Assembly: GCA_965279065.1 (NCBI GenBank)
Contig: OZ257134.1
Location: 868,001-932,000, forward strand
Direction of reading: 5' to 3'
DNA length: 64,000 nt
DNA from: JAKAXS01 sp965279065
Lineage (GTDB): Bacteria; Pseudomonadota; Alphaproteobacteria; Rhizobiales; Hyphomicrobiaceae
The notes beneath the pieces were generated by a model that saw only the letters and a program-made list of their open reading frames with translations, had not been told where the DNA came from and searched no databases. Position numbers and translations under genes: made by a program. Of the stretch, positions 56,549-63,828 are shown one piece after another. How positions within the stretch are numbered: the stretch's first letter is position 1; each line of letters starts with the position of its first letter.

Positions 56549-57853
56549 ATGCCCACGCAATCGACGCGCCGGGCCAGCGCGGCTTCGCGCAACGACACGA
56601 TCGCGCCCGTGCGCAAGAAGTCCCTCGGGCCCATCCGCAAGAACACGGGCCCGGACTGGCCCAAGTGCTTCAACGCAGACCGGCGCCGCCCGTATCCGCC
56701 GGGCCCGATCGTCGCCCCGGAAGTGATCGCCAAGTTGCAGCGCGAGCACCGGGCCATCCAGCTCAACCTGCTGCTCCTGAAGCGCGACCTCGCCTGGCAG
56801 GACGTGATCGACAAGGCCATCCGCATGTGCCGGCTGCTACGCCAGGCCGAGCTCGCCGAACTCGACGCCAAGTACCGGCCCGACCAGCCGCGCGTCCCCG
56901 CCGGCAATCCCGACGGCGGCCAGTGGGTGGACGCCGGCGGCGGAGACGGAACGGCCGCCGCTGGCGTCGCGGCGACAGCGCCGGCGGACGGAACCATCAC
57001 CCTCGACGAGGCGGGGCGGCGAGCGGCACAGGCTGCCGACAAGCTCCGGCAGCTGCTGCAAGCCGGCGGGCGGATTGTGACCGCTGCCGGCGCCGGCACC
57101 AGCGCGGTGGCCGTAGGCATTCTCATGGCGACGGCCACCTCCACGGGCGGCACGCAGCAGGAGCAGGTCGAGACGCTGGCGGACGGCACCGTCGTCACCG
57201 TCAGCAGCTACGGCGACACGCCTGACAAAACGATCCGCGCCGAAAGCCCCGACGGCACGGTGACCTATGCCACGATTGCCATCGACAGGACCGGCAGCGT
57301 CAAAGTCCTGGGTGGCGAAGTCCATTCGCCCGGCGGCGGACGCCAGCCGATCGACCCCAATGCCTTCGCCGTCGCAGCCGGCGCCCTGATCAACGCCGCC
57401 ACCGGGGGAGGCGGCGGCAAGACGAAGCCAACCTCGCCCGACAAGAGCGGCATCGCCGCGACGCTTCCGCCGGAGGATTTTGAGCCTGATGACGGCCCGT
57501 TGGGCTCGCAGGGGAGCAACAACACAGGTCGCGGCTTCGGAAATCGGGCCGACACTCCCAGCTATCGCAGCGTCAAGATAAAAATGGACCACGTCTTAGA
57601 TGGCCATACCGCAGGCGGATCTAGAGCGGTCCAATCATCAATCAAGTCTGTTTTCCCTAGCCGCATGAGCCCACAGGCAATCGAGACTGCGATTCGTGAC
57701 GCGTATCGCAACGCCACGCAGATTGGCGGAATTCAAAGGTCCCCATTGGGCGGCACACGTATCACGCTAGTGGGGCGCTCCCGCGGGATGACGATCCGCA
57801 TGCATTACAATATCAAAGACAAGATTATTGAGTCGGCATATCCTTCGCTCTGA
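56549..57853 (+). CDS. polymorphic toxin-like protein, EndoU-like C-terminus
   Basis: A 434-residue multidomain protein. Residues 1-130 are basic with a helical stretch (IAKLQREHRAIQLNLLLLK) and end in VPAGNPDGGQWV (116-127), a pre-toxin type motif seen in phage-linked proteins of Hyphomicrobiales. A Gly/Ala/Thr-rich middle follows. The C-terminal 90 residues (345-434) resemble bacterial EndoU nucleases: MDHVLDGHTAGG with His348 and His353, a Lys366-containing segment before FPSRMSPQAIETAIRDAY, then LVGRSRGMTIRMHY and a final SAYP. RNA cleavage is inferred. GC falls in the toxin end, suggesting exchange. A likely immunity gene follows after 10 bases. Family match is moderate. Confidence 0.65.
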   Translation: MPTQSTRRASAASRNDTIAPVRKKSLGPIRKNTGPDWPKCFNADRRRPYPPGPIVAPEVIAKLQREHRAIQLNLLLLKRDLAWQDVIDKAIRMCRLLRQAELAELDAKYRPDQPRVPAGNPDGGQWVDAGGGDGTAAAGVAATAPADGTITLDEAGRRAAQAADKLRQLLQAGGRIVTAAGAGTSAVAVGILMATATSTGGTQQEQVETLADGTVVTVSSYGDTPDKTIRAESPDGTVTYATIAIDRTGSVKVLGGEVHSPGGGRQPIDPNAFAVAAGALINAATGGGGGKTKPTSPDKSGIAATLPPEDFEPDDGPLGSQGSNNTGRGFGNRADTPSYRSVKIKMDHVLDGHTAGGSRAVQSSIKSVFPSRMSPQAIETAIRDAYRNATQIGGIQRSPLGGTRITLVGRSRGMTIRMHYNIKDKIIESAYPSL

Positions 57854-57863
57854 AAGGCACCAA

Positions 57864-58349
57864 ATGCAGATCCGAGCGGACCCATCCGTATTTTACATCG
57901 TCGAGCCGGGAACGGTCTGGGCAAGCATATATGTCGAGCATGACGGTGTCGCGTTCCCCGAAAAGAATTGGGACGACATAGCATTCGGCGTCTTGAGTGA
58001 ATGGGGCGATGCATGCTTGGGCGTGATCGAGGATGAGGGATCGCCTCAGAAGTTTAGTTTTTTGGACGGTCCAGTGTTTTTCAGTTGCGTTCGTCGAGGT
58101 GATAATCTGCATGTTGAGTGGATTCACGAAGGGATCGTTCCCTCCGTTGTGCTACGCTTCACTTCATCGGTGACGGAGTTCCTTACGTCATACATCTCGG
58201 CGTTCGATCAGCTTTATGAGACCTACAGTAAGCTTGATAGAACAACTTACAATCCCGGCTCGGAACAACTGTCGCTCGAGCTTTGCCATTACGCCCGGTC
58301 CAGAATCGCTGCCTACCTGCAATTGGGTGAAAGCGTAACGAATGAATGA
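57864..58349 (+). CDS. probable immunity protein for the EndoU-like toxin
   Basis: A 161-residue acidic, cytoplasmic-looking protein (MQIRADPSVFYIVEPGTVW...GESVTNE) with alternating beta segments and a C-terminal helix. It has no signal peptide. AAAGG precedes the ATG, and the gene begins 10 bases after the toxin stop, the normal place for a cognate immunity gene. The family is not recognised. GC is well below the genome average, like the toxin end. Its stop overlaps the start of the degenerate immunity copy downstream. Confidence 0.65.
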   Translation: MQIRADPSVFYIVEPGTVWASIYVEHDGVAFPEKNWDDIAFGVLSEWGDACLGVIEDEGSPQKFSFLDGPVFFSCVRRGDNLHVEWIHEGIVPSVVLRFTSSVTEFLTSYISAFDQLYETYSKLDRTTYNPGSEQLSLELCHYARSRIAAYLQLGESVTNE

Positions 58350-58429
58350 ATGGATCGATACGCTACTGAACGGATATTTCCATCCAGATTGGAATGGCGA
58401 GCGAACCATCCGAGGTCATCGACCAATAG
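58342..58429 (+). pseudogene. frameshifted remnant of a CdiI-like immunity gene
   Basis: Reads NEWIDTLLNGYFHPDWN in one frame and then ASEPSEVIDQ-stop after a frame change. This is the same order as IEQLFGGYFHEDWNEEASEPSEVVDN in the intact gene just downstream. Between the DWN and ASEPSEV codons there is one base instead of six, so five bases were lost. Everything beyond this N-terminal part is gone. It is a decayed tandem duplicate. Confidence 0.75.
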
Positions 58430-58438
58430 GTGCCGACC

Positions 58439-58747
58439 ATGAACCGGGAAAATATTGAACAACTCTTTGGCGGATATTTCCACGAGGACTGGAACGAAGA
58501 AGCCAGTGAACCTTCTGAAGTCGTAGACAATTTTGTCAGAACATCCGGCATGGTCGAAGCGGAATTGGAAAGCTTGGCAAAGGATCTTCAAGAGATCGCT
58601 CAGCGGCACGAAGGGCAGAAGGATAATTGGCTATTTCGCGAACTAGGCTGTTGTTTTGATCCTAGCGCCGACGGTCAAACGGATAGCGAATGGGTTCGTG
58701 ATCTCGCACTGCAGTTGATTGCGAAGATGGGTCAGGCGCCACAATAA
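58439..58747 (+). CDS. CdiI-like immunity protein
   Basis: A 102-residue acidic protein. LFGGYFHEDWNEEASEPSEVVDNFVRTSG near the start is the pattern of contact-dependent inhibition immunity proteins (YFHqDW...vvdaF), and a helical C-terminus follows (VRDLALQLIAKMG). The ATG at 58439 is preferred over a GTG three codons earlier. No matching toxin is adjacent, so it is probably an orphan immunity gene kept from an earlier toxin end. Confidence 0.7.
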   Translation: MNRENIEQLFGGYFHEDWNEEASEPSEVVDNFVRTSGMVEAELESLAKDLQEIAQRHEGQKDNWLFRELGCCFDPSADGQTDSEWVRDLALQLIAKMGQAPQ

Positions 58748-58752
58748 GCCTA

Positions 58753-59250
58753 ATGTCGGCCAGTTCGCTCCTACCATTCCTTGAGTGTGCAATGACGAAA
58801 TTTCTTGATATCCATCCAGAGGTCGCGGGGCATGTCGGCGAAAGCACTATCTATGACCATAGCAAGGAATACCCGCCGCGATTGTCGAACCTTGAATATG
58901 AGTTTGACGACTGGTTCGGTGATGCAATTGTCGAGTCCTTCCCGTGCTTCATCGTGACTGAACAGCTTGCAGAAGCGCTCCGTGAAAGCAAGATGACAGG
59001 TTTCGTATTCGATACCGTGTTTGTGACAAAGTCGCCAGAGTTCGACGATCTCTATCACGACAAGACTGGCCCTCTTCCAAACTTCGAGTGGCTTAAGATT
59101 GAGGGCGTGCCGTACAGGGACGACATGGGCTTAGATATGGGTACAATCGAAAATTGGCACTATCGCTTCATCGTTTCCGAGCGCGCGCTCGAGATGTTCC
59201 GGAAGTTCGGCTTTAACCAAGGCCAGATCCGTTCGACGGTTGAGGTGTGA
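58753..59250 (+). CDS. probable orphan immunity protein
   Basis: A 165-residue acidic protein with no signal peptide. The segment TEQLAEALRESKMTGFVFDTVFV and the C-terminal FIVSERALEMFRKFGFNQG resemble immunity proteins of the Imm11/Imm43 kind, where a short helix precedes TGxxF. This is recognition by style, not firm homology. It lies 5 bases after the CdiI-like gene and shares its low GC, forming one run of small genes. Confidence 0.55.
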   Translation: MSASSLLPFLECAMTKFLDIHPEVAGHVGESTIYDHSKEYPPRLSNLEYEFDDWFGDAIVESFPCFIVTEQLAEALRESKMTGFVFDTVFVTKSPEFDDLYHDKTGPLPNFEWLKIEGVPYRDDMGLDMGTIENWHYRFIVSERALEMFRKFGFNQGQIRSTVEV

Positions 59251-59256
59251 GCCGAG

Positions 59257-59703
59257 ATGACCGAAGCGGCACTGGTGCTCATCGTTCTGTCTCCGGATCG
59301 CTATCCAGCCGCGCATAGGATTAGCCGCGCTTCCCTGACGTCCTCGTTTGTCATCGGAGACGAGCAGTTCACCGAAATCACGAATGACGATTTCTTCGGC
59401 TTCTACGATTGGCTGCGCCCGGAGAACGGCAAAATAATCGGCCTCTATGTGCACCTGGACGAATCCGAAGGACGAGACCTGGGAGTGTCTGCGCTGCAGG
59501 GCGTTGAGACGGTCAGTCCACCCGAATGGAAGGGGGCAAAAGACCTGAGGATCTGGCTTTCTGGTCAGTCCGAGTTCGACGAACGTCTATCCTGCGACCA
59601 GGACTTCGGCGACAATGGCATCTTCCACGGCTCCAGAGGCTCTGTGGCCTTGCTCTTCAACGCGCCACCAAAAGACGACGTCATTGCGCAGAGCACCACA
59701 TGA
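59257..59703 (+). CDS. small cytoplasmic protein in the immunity run, unknown
   Basis: A 148-residue protein (MTEAALVLIVLSPDRYPAAH...), acidic overall, with no signal peptide or membrane helix. It starts 6 bases after the previous gene, and its stop overlaps the next start as ATGA. I do not recognise the family. Its size and setting suit another immunity protein or an accessory of one. Confidence 0.55.
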   Translation: MTEAALVLIVLSPDRYPAAHRISRASLTSSFVIGDEQFTEITNDDFFGFYDWLRPENGKIIGLYVHLDESEGRDLGVSALQGVETVSPPEWKGAKDLRIWLSGQSEFDERLSCDQDFGDNGIFHGSRGSVALLFNAPPKDDVIAQSTT

Positions 59704-59918
59704 CAACGCTGACGATGGTTGGATGGAAAAAGGGACTCCTGACGATCTCACTTATTCTCGCCGTTCGGGACTATTCGAGTGCAGACACGCTGACCGATGC
59801 CAAACGAGAGGTCGACCGACTCCTCGATGGTGAGCTCGTCGTTCTTGAGTTTGCCTCAGACGAGCTTAGCGACGAATTCCGACGGTTAAGCGAACCTATG
59901 GGCGTGATTTTCGAATAG
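59700..59918 (+). CDS. 72-aa protein translationally coupled to the gene before
   Basis: A 72-residue protein whose ATG overlaps the upstream stop (ATGA). The first half is mildly hydrophobic (KKGLLTISLILAV). The second half is acidic and helical (DTLTDAKREVDRLLDGELVVLEFASDELSDEFRRLSEPMGVIFE), which gives it the look of a small binding partner. The coupling suggests a two-part unit with the 148-aa product. Family unknown. Confidence 0.5.
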   Translation: MTTLTMVGWKKGLLTISLILAVRDYSSADTLTDAKREVDRLLDGELVVLEFASDELSDEFRRLSEPMGVIFE

Positions 59919-59986
59919 CCGTGTCGGCACAGCCGCGGTCGGTCACGCCAAACTTGCGCAGGACTTTCGCGATAGCCCGACGGCGC

Positions 59987-60205
59987 GGATCTGATCATCG
60001 CCGCCCACATCGCTTCGCCATCCAAAAAAAACCAACGAGGCTCGATCGTTTTGCTGAGCGTGAACGCGGAACCGGCAAGGGCTGTCGATCCCGGTCCGCC
60101 GCCCGCGCCAACTCTCGCACGCGCAAGCAGCGGTCCACGTCCCGCGATGCGCTGCGGGTCCGCGACCCGGCTGCGCAACGCTTGGCGCGAATCCACGCTG
60201 AGCGG
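59987..60205 (+). pseudogene. remnant of the terS 3' end before terL
   Basis: Read in one frame, LDRFAERERGTGK and later DALRVRDPAAQRLARIHAER match LDGLRERGSGK and DAVRIRNEIAERLEKLHLDR of the terminase-small-like gene at 55694, in the same order and spacing. The part between and before is diverged and out of step. It overlaps the open frame of terL. It marks where the original terS ended before the toxin-immunity block came in, or where terS was duplicated. Confidence 0.65.
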
Positions 60206-61508
60206 CTATGCCCGCCCCGATCTGCTTCACGTCGAAGAATTATCCCTGCAGCATCTGGCCGCCGCGCATTACGACTGGCAACTGTGGGCGCGCGACGACC
60301 AGCTGCCGCCCGAGCCTGATGATCCGGATCATCCCTGGCACGTGTGGATGATCCTCGGCGGCCGCGGTGCCGGCAAGACGCGCGCCGGCGCCGAGTGGGT
60401 TCGCGCCATGGCACTCGGCATCACGCCGTTTGCGAGCGAACCGGCCTCGCGCATCGCGCTGGTCGGAGAAACGCTGAATGACGTGCGGCGCGTGATGATC
60501 GAAGGCGTGTCCGGGCTGCTGTCCGTGCACCGCGACGACGAACGCCCGCACTTCGAAGCCTCGAAGCTGCAACTGACATGGTCCAACGGCACGGTGGCGC
60601 AGATGTTCTCGGCGGAAAATCCCGACAGCCTGCGCGGGCCGCAGTTCGCCGCCGCCTGGTGCGACGAGCTCGCCAAGTGGCGCACGCCGGAGACGACGTG
60701 GGACATGTTGCAGTTCGGCCTGCGCCTCGGCACCAATCCGCAAGTTGCGGTGACGACGACGCCGCGCCCGATCCCGATGCTGAAGTCGCTGCTGGCCGAT
60801 GCCGCGACCGTGCTGACGCGCGCCTCCACGATCGACAACGAGGACAACCTCTCGCCCGGCTTCATCACCGAGATTACGCGCCGCTACGCCGGCACCGCGC
60901 TTGGCCGCCAGGAACTGATGGGAGAGATCATCGACGACATCACCGGCGCCTTGTGGCGGCGCGAGTGGATCGCCAATCATCGCGTCGTCTCCAAGCCGGA
61001 CCTGGCCCACGTCGTCGTCGCCGTCGATCCGCCCGTGACGTCGACGGCGGCCTCCGACGCCTGCGGCATCGTCGTCGCCGGCGTCTCCGAGGCGGGCCAC
61101 GCCTACGTCATCGCCGACCGCACCGTGCAGGGCCGCGAGCCGCACGCCTGGGCCCGCGCCGTCATCGCCACGTACCGCGAGTTCCTCGCCGACCGCGTGG
61201 TTGCCGAAGTCAATCAGGGCGGCGACCTCGTCGTCTCCGTGCTGCGCCAGATCGATCCCGCCGTCGCCGTGCGCAAGGTGCACGCCACGCGCGGCAAGTG
61301 GTTGCGCGCTGAACCGATTGCGGCCTTGTACGCCGAAGGCCGCGTCTCGCATGTGGGTGAGTTCGAGGTCCTCGAAGACCAGATGTGCCTCTTCGGCACG
61401 GGCGGCCTTCCCTCCGGCCGCAGCCCCGACCGCCTCGATGCCTTGGTCTGGGCCCTCACCGACCTGATGCTGACCCCGACGCTGTGCCCCAGCGTTAGAA
61501 CATTGTGA
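60051..61508 (+). CDS. terminase large subunit, GTA type
   Basis: An approximately 485-residue DNA-packaging ATPase/nuclease. Walker A is GGRGAGKTRAGAEW, then VGETLNDVRRVMIEG, Walker B AAWCDELAKW, TTTPRP, and nuclease-domain acids in VAVDPP and VAEVNQGGD, with RLDALVWALTDL near the end. This is the form found in RcGTA-like gene transfer agents. The true start is unclear because the frame begins with a TTG inside the terS remnant; ATG at 60147 is another candidate, and the family-like sequence begins near SGYARPDLL. A strong terminator follows. Confidence 0.9.
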   Translation: MLSVNAEPARAVDPGPPPAPTLARASSGPRPAMRCGSATRLRNAWRESTLSGYARPDLLHVEELSLQHLAAAHYDWQLWARDDQLPPEPDDPDHPWHVWMILGGRGAGKTRAGAEWVRAMALGITPFASEPASRIALVGETLNDVRRVMIEGVSGLLSVHRDDERPHFEASKLQLTWSNGTVAQMFSAENPDSLRGPQFAAAWCDELAKWRTPETTWDMLQFGLRLGTNPQVAVTTTPRPIPMLKSLLADAATVLTRASTIDNEDNLSPGFITEITRRYAGTALGRQELMGEIIDDITGALWRREWIANHRVVSKPDLAHVVVAVDPPVTSTAASDACGIVVAGVSEAGHAYVIADRTVQGREPHAWARAVIATYREFLADRVVAEVNQGGDLVVSVLRQIDPAVAVRKVHATRGKWLRAEPIAALYAEGRVSHVGEFEVLEDQMCLFGTGGLPSGRSPDRLDALVWALTDLMLTPTLCPSVRTL

Positions 61509-61511
61509 CCG

Positions 61512-61606
61512 CCTCTCCCTCTCCCCGTTCTTACGGGGAGAGGGTCGGGGTGAGGGGCAGCTAAGTGTCGTGAGGGGCAGCATCCGCAGAACATTAGTCA
61601 CGACGC
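61512..61606. repeat. dispersed palindrome, family A, copy 3
   Basis: CTCTCCCCGT-TCTT-ACGGGGAGAG with flanks ending TGAGGGGCAG (61512-61560), then GAGGGGCAGCATCCGCAGAA leading to GTCACGACGC (to 61606). The same tail follows copy 2 at 56451-56486, so the repeat unit extends beyond the hairpin. Confidence 0.75.
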
Positions 61607-61644
61607 GTCGCCGCAACTTCAACTTCGCCGCGCGCGCCACCCAC

Positions 61645-61674
61645 AAGGGTCAGACCTCGGTCTGACCCTTTTTC
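61645..61674 (+). terminator. intrinsic terminator between terL and portal gene
   Basis: AAGGGTCAGACC and GGTCTGACCCTT pair over up to 12 bp around a very short loop, followed by TTTTTC. It lies only about 20 bases before the portal ribosome binding site. This would split the head operon or act as an attenuator. The core matches the hairpin after gor. Confidence 0.75.
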
Positions 61675-61692
61675 TTTGGAGTGACCTCAAGC

Positions 61693-63828
61693 ATGCCGAA
61701 CGCTCTCTCGCGCCTCGTCCCGTGGCTGTCGCCCGCGCGCCAAGCGTCTGCGCTGCCGCTCACGCCACCCGAGGAGAAAGCCTCGCGCGCCGGTGCCCTC
61801 ATCGCCATCGAAAGCCTGCGCCGCCCGGTGTGGACACCGCGCGACTACGCCGCCTTCGCCCGCGAAGGCTACATGCAGAACGCCATCGTCTATCGCTCGG
61901 TGCGCATGGTGGCCGAGGCCGCCGCCTCCATTCCCCTGCTGCTCTATGACGGCGACAACGAGATCGAAAACCACCCGCTCCTCGATCTCATCGCCCACCC
62001 CGCCCAGCAGCAGACCGCGACCGACTTCTTCGAGGCCTGGTACGGCTACCTGCTCGTCTCCGGCAACGCCTACGCCGAAGCCGTCGCCGTCGACGGCGAA
62101 CTGCGCGAGCTGCACGTCCTGCGCCCCGACCGCATGAAGGTCATCCCCGGCTCCGACGGCTGGCCCGAAGCCCACGAGTACACCGTCAACGGCGCCTCGG
62201 TCCGCTACGCCAGCGAGGTCGTCGACGGCGTCGCGCCGATCCTGCACCTGCGCCTGTTCCACCCCGCCAACGACCACTACGGCATGAGCCCGATCGAGGC
62301 CGCCTCCACCGCGATCGACATCCACAACACCGCCGCCCAGTGGAACAAGGCTCTGCTCGACAATTCCGCACGTCCCTCCGGCGCACTGGTCTACACCGGC
62401 GGTGAAGGCCGGCTGACATCCGAGCAATTCACCCGCCTGCGCGATGAACTGGAGACCGGCTTCCAGGGCGCGCGCCAGGCCGGCCGCCCGCTGCTGCTCG
62501 AAGGCGGTCTCGACTGGAAGCCGCTGGGCCTGTCGCCCAAGGACATGGACTTCATCGACGCGAAGAATTCAGCTGCCCGGGAAATCGCGCTGGCGCTGGG
62601 CGTGCCGCCGATGCTGCTCGGCATCCCCGGCGACAACACGTTTTCCAATTACCAGGAAGCCCAACGCGCCTTCTGGCGCTCCACGGTGCTGCCGCTGTTC
62701 AACCGCACCGCCAAGGCGCTCGCCGGTTGGCTGGCGCCCGCTTGGGACTCGACGCTGCAACTACGCCCCGACCTCGACCAGATCGACGCCCTGACCACCG
62801 AGCGCGAAGCCCTGTGGGCGAGATTGCAAGGCACGAGCTTCCTGACCGACGACGAAAAGCGCTCAGCCATCGGCTACGGCCCGATGCCGCTCGAAGCCCC
62901 GACGCCTGCTGCCGACTTCGACGCGCCAGGGGCGGACGACGACAAGTTCAACCCCTACCACGACGAACTCGGCCGCTTCACCACCGCTGATGATCCCGGC
63001 GGGAGCACGAGCGGCGATGTTCATCTTGCCGGAGGACGCGGCGGCCTACGTGGTGGCCGCGGTCGCCCGCCCGTAACGGAAGAAGAAGCAGGGAGCGTTC
63101 CGCCGGAGAAAAACCCAGTAGTTCGCGAGGGGATGGCCCGCGCCGATCGCTACGACGACGCGGCTGCCGATGCACACCGAACCTTTAAGGCTCTACGAAA
63201 GCTCGACCCTGACGTGCCTCGCCCCAAGAAACCGTTCGATCCAGACGATCTCAGCGAAGCCAGTACGCAGCAGCTGAAGCAATACAAGGCCGATGCTGAA
63301 GCGCGCATCAAGCAGCTGTCTCAGGGACGGCGCACCGTCATCTACGATTTTGCCGACGACGCGCCCGGAAATATCTTTACAAAGAAGAATCGACAAGGAT
63401 CTCTGTCCGGCGATCCTAACCGCATGAGCGATCACGAACGAAAGATCGTGAATGAGCGCCGTGCAGACGGAGTTGATGTCCAAGTTATCTCGGAAAGGTC
63501 CGAGCGTGGGCGGGCAGGCCGGACAAACGACCTCAAGCTCAACGGCCAGAACTACGAAATCAAGGAGTCGCGAACCAAGTCGACCGATCCAAGAAATGTG
63601 TCGGCATCGATATCAGGACAAATCACTGACGCGGCCGGACAGCGGCCGCCCGGTCAATCGATCAACGTTCTTATAGACGCAAGAGGAGTTTCTGGCATGA
63701 GCAACAGCACGGCAATCAAGGCTATGCAGCGTGCTGGTGGACGTTTCGACGATCGTGGCAATAGATCGGTCGACTCGATGACCATTCTAACTCCGGAAGG
63801 CCGCGTGACAACCAGGAGGCAGAAATGA
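61693..63828 (+). CDS. HK97-type portal protein fused to a CdiA-like nuclease
   Basis: A 711-residue protein. Residues about 1-395 are a complete HK97-family portal (NAIVYRSVRMVAEAAASIPL, GNAYAEAV, SARPSGALVYTG, LGVPPMLLGIPGDNTFSNY). Normal portals end here. FNPYHDELGRFTTADD (419-434) is a linker motif like those before toxins in phage proteins. A helical, charged stretch follows, then a C-terminal domain (about 580-711) with a PD-(D/E)xK-like core: Asp613 in TNDLKLNG, Glu622 and Lys624 in YEIKES. This is as in CdiA C-terminal nucleases. GC falls after about 63000. ATG at 61693 is preferred; GTG at 61681 is possible. A candidate immunity gene overlaps the stop. Confidence 0.85.
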   Translation: MPNALSRLVPWLSPARQASALPLTPPEEKASRAGALIAIESLRRPVWTPRDYAAFAREGYMQNAIVYRSVRMVAEAAASIPLLLYDGDNEIENHPLLDLIAHPAQQQTATDFFEAWYGYLLVSGNAYAEAVAVDGELRELHVLRPDRMKVIPGSDGWPEAHEYTVNGASVRYASEVVDGVAPILHLRLFHPANDHYGMSPIEAASTAIDIHNTAAQWNKALLDNSARPSGALVYTGGEGRLTSEQFTRLRDELETGFQGARQAGRPLLLEGGLDWKPLGLSPKDMDFIDAKNSAAREIALALGVPPMLLGIPGDNTFSNYQEAQRAFWRSTVLPLFNRTAKALAGWLAPAWDSTLQLRPDLDQIDALTTEREALWARLQGTSFLTDDEKRSAIGYGPMPLEAPTPAADFDAPGADDDKFNPYHDELGRFTTADDPGGSTSGDVHLAGGRGGLRGGRGRPPVTEEEAGSVPPEKNPVVREGMARADRYDDAAADAHRTFKALRKLDPDVPRPKKPFDPDDLSEASTQQLKQYKADAEARIKQLSQGRRTVIYDFADDAPGNIFTKKNRQGSLSGDPNRMSDHERKIVNERRADGVDVQVISERSERGRAGRTNDLKLNGQNYEIKESRTKSTDPRNVSASISGQITDAAGQRPPGQSINVLIDARGVSGMSNSTAIKAMQRAGGRFDDRGNRSVDSMTILTPEGRVTTRRQK

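Noticed and set aside
60240..61646. Minus-strand frame of 468 codons opposite terL
   Set aside because: terL shows Walker and nuclease motifs in the plus frame; the minus frame has none.
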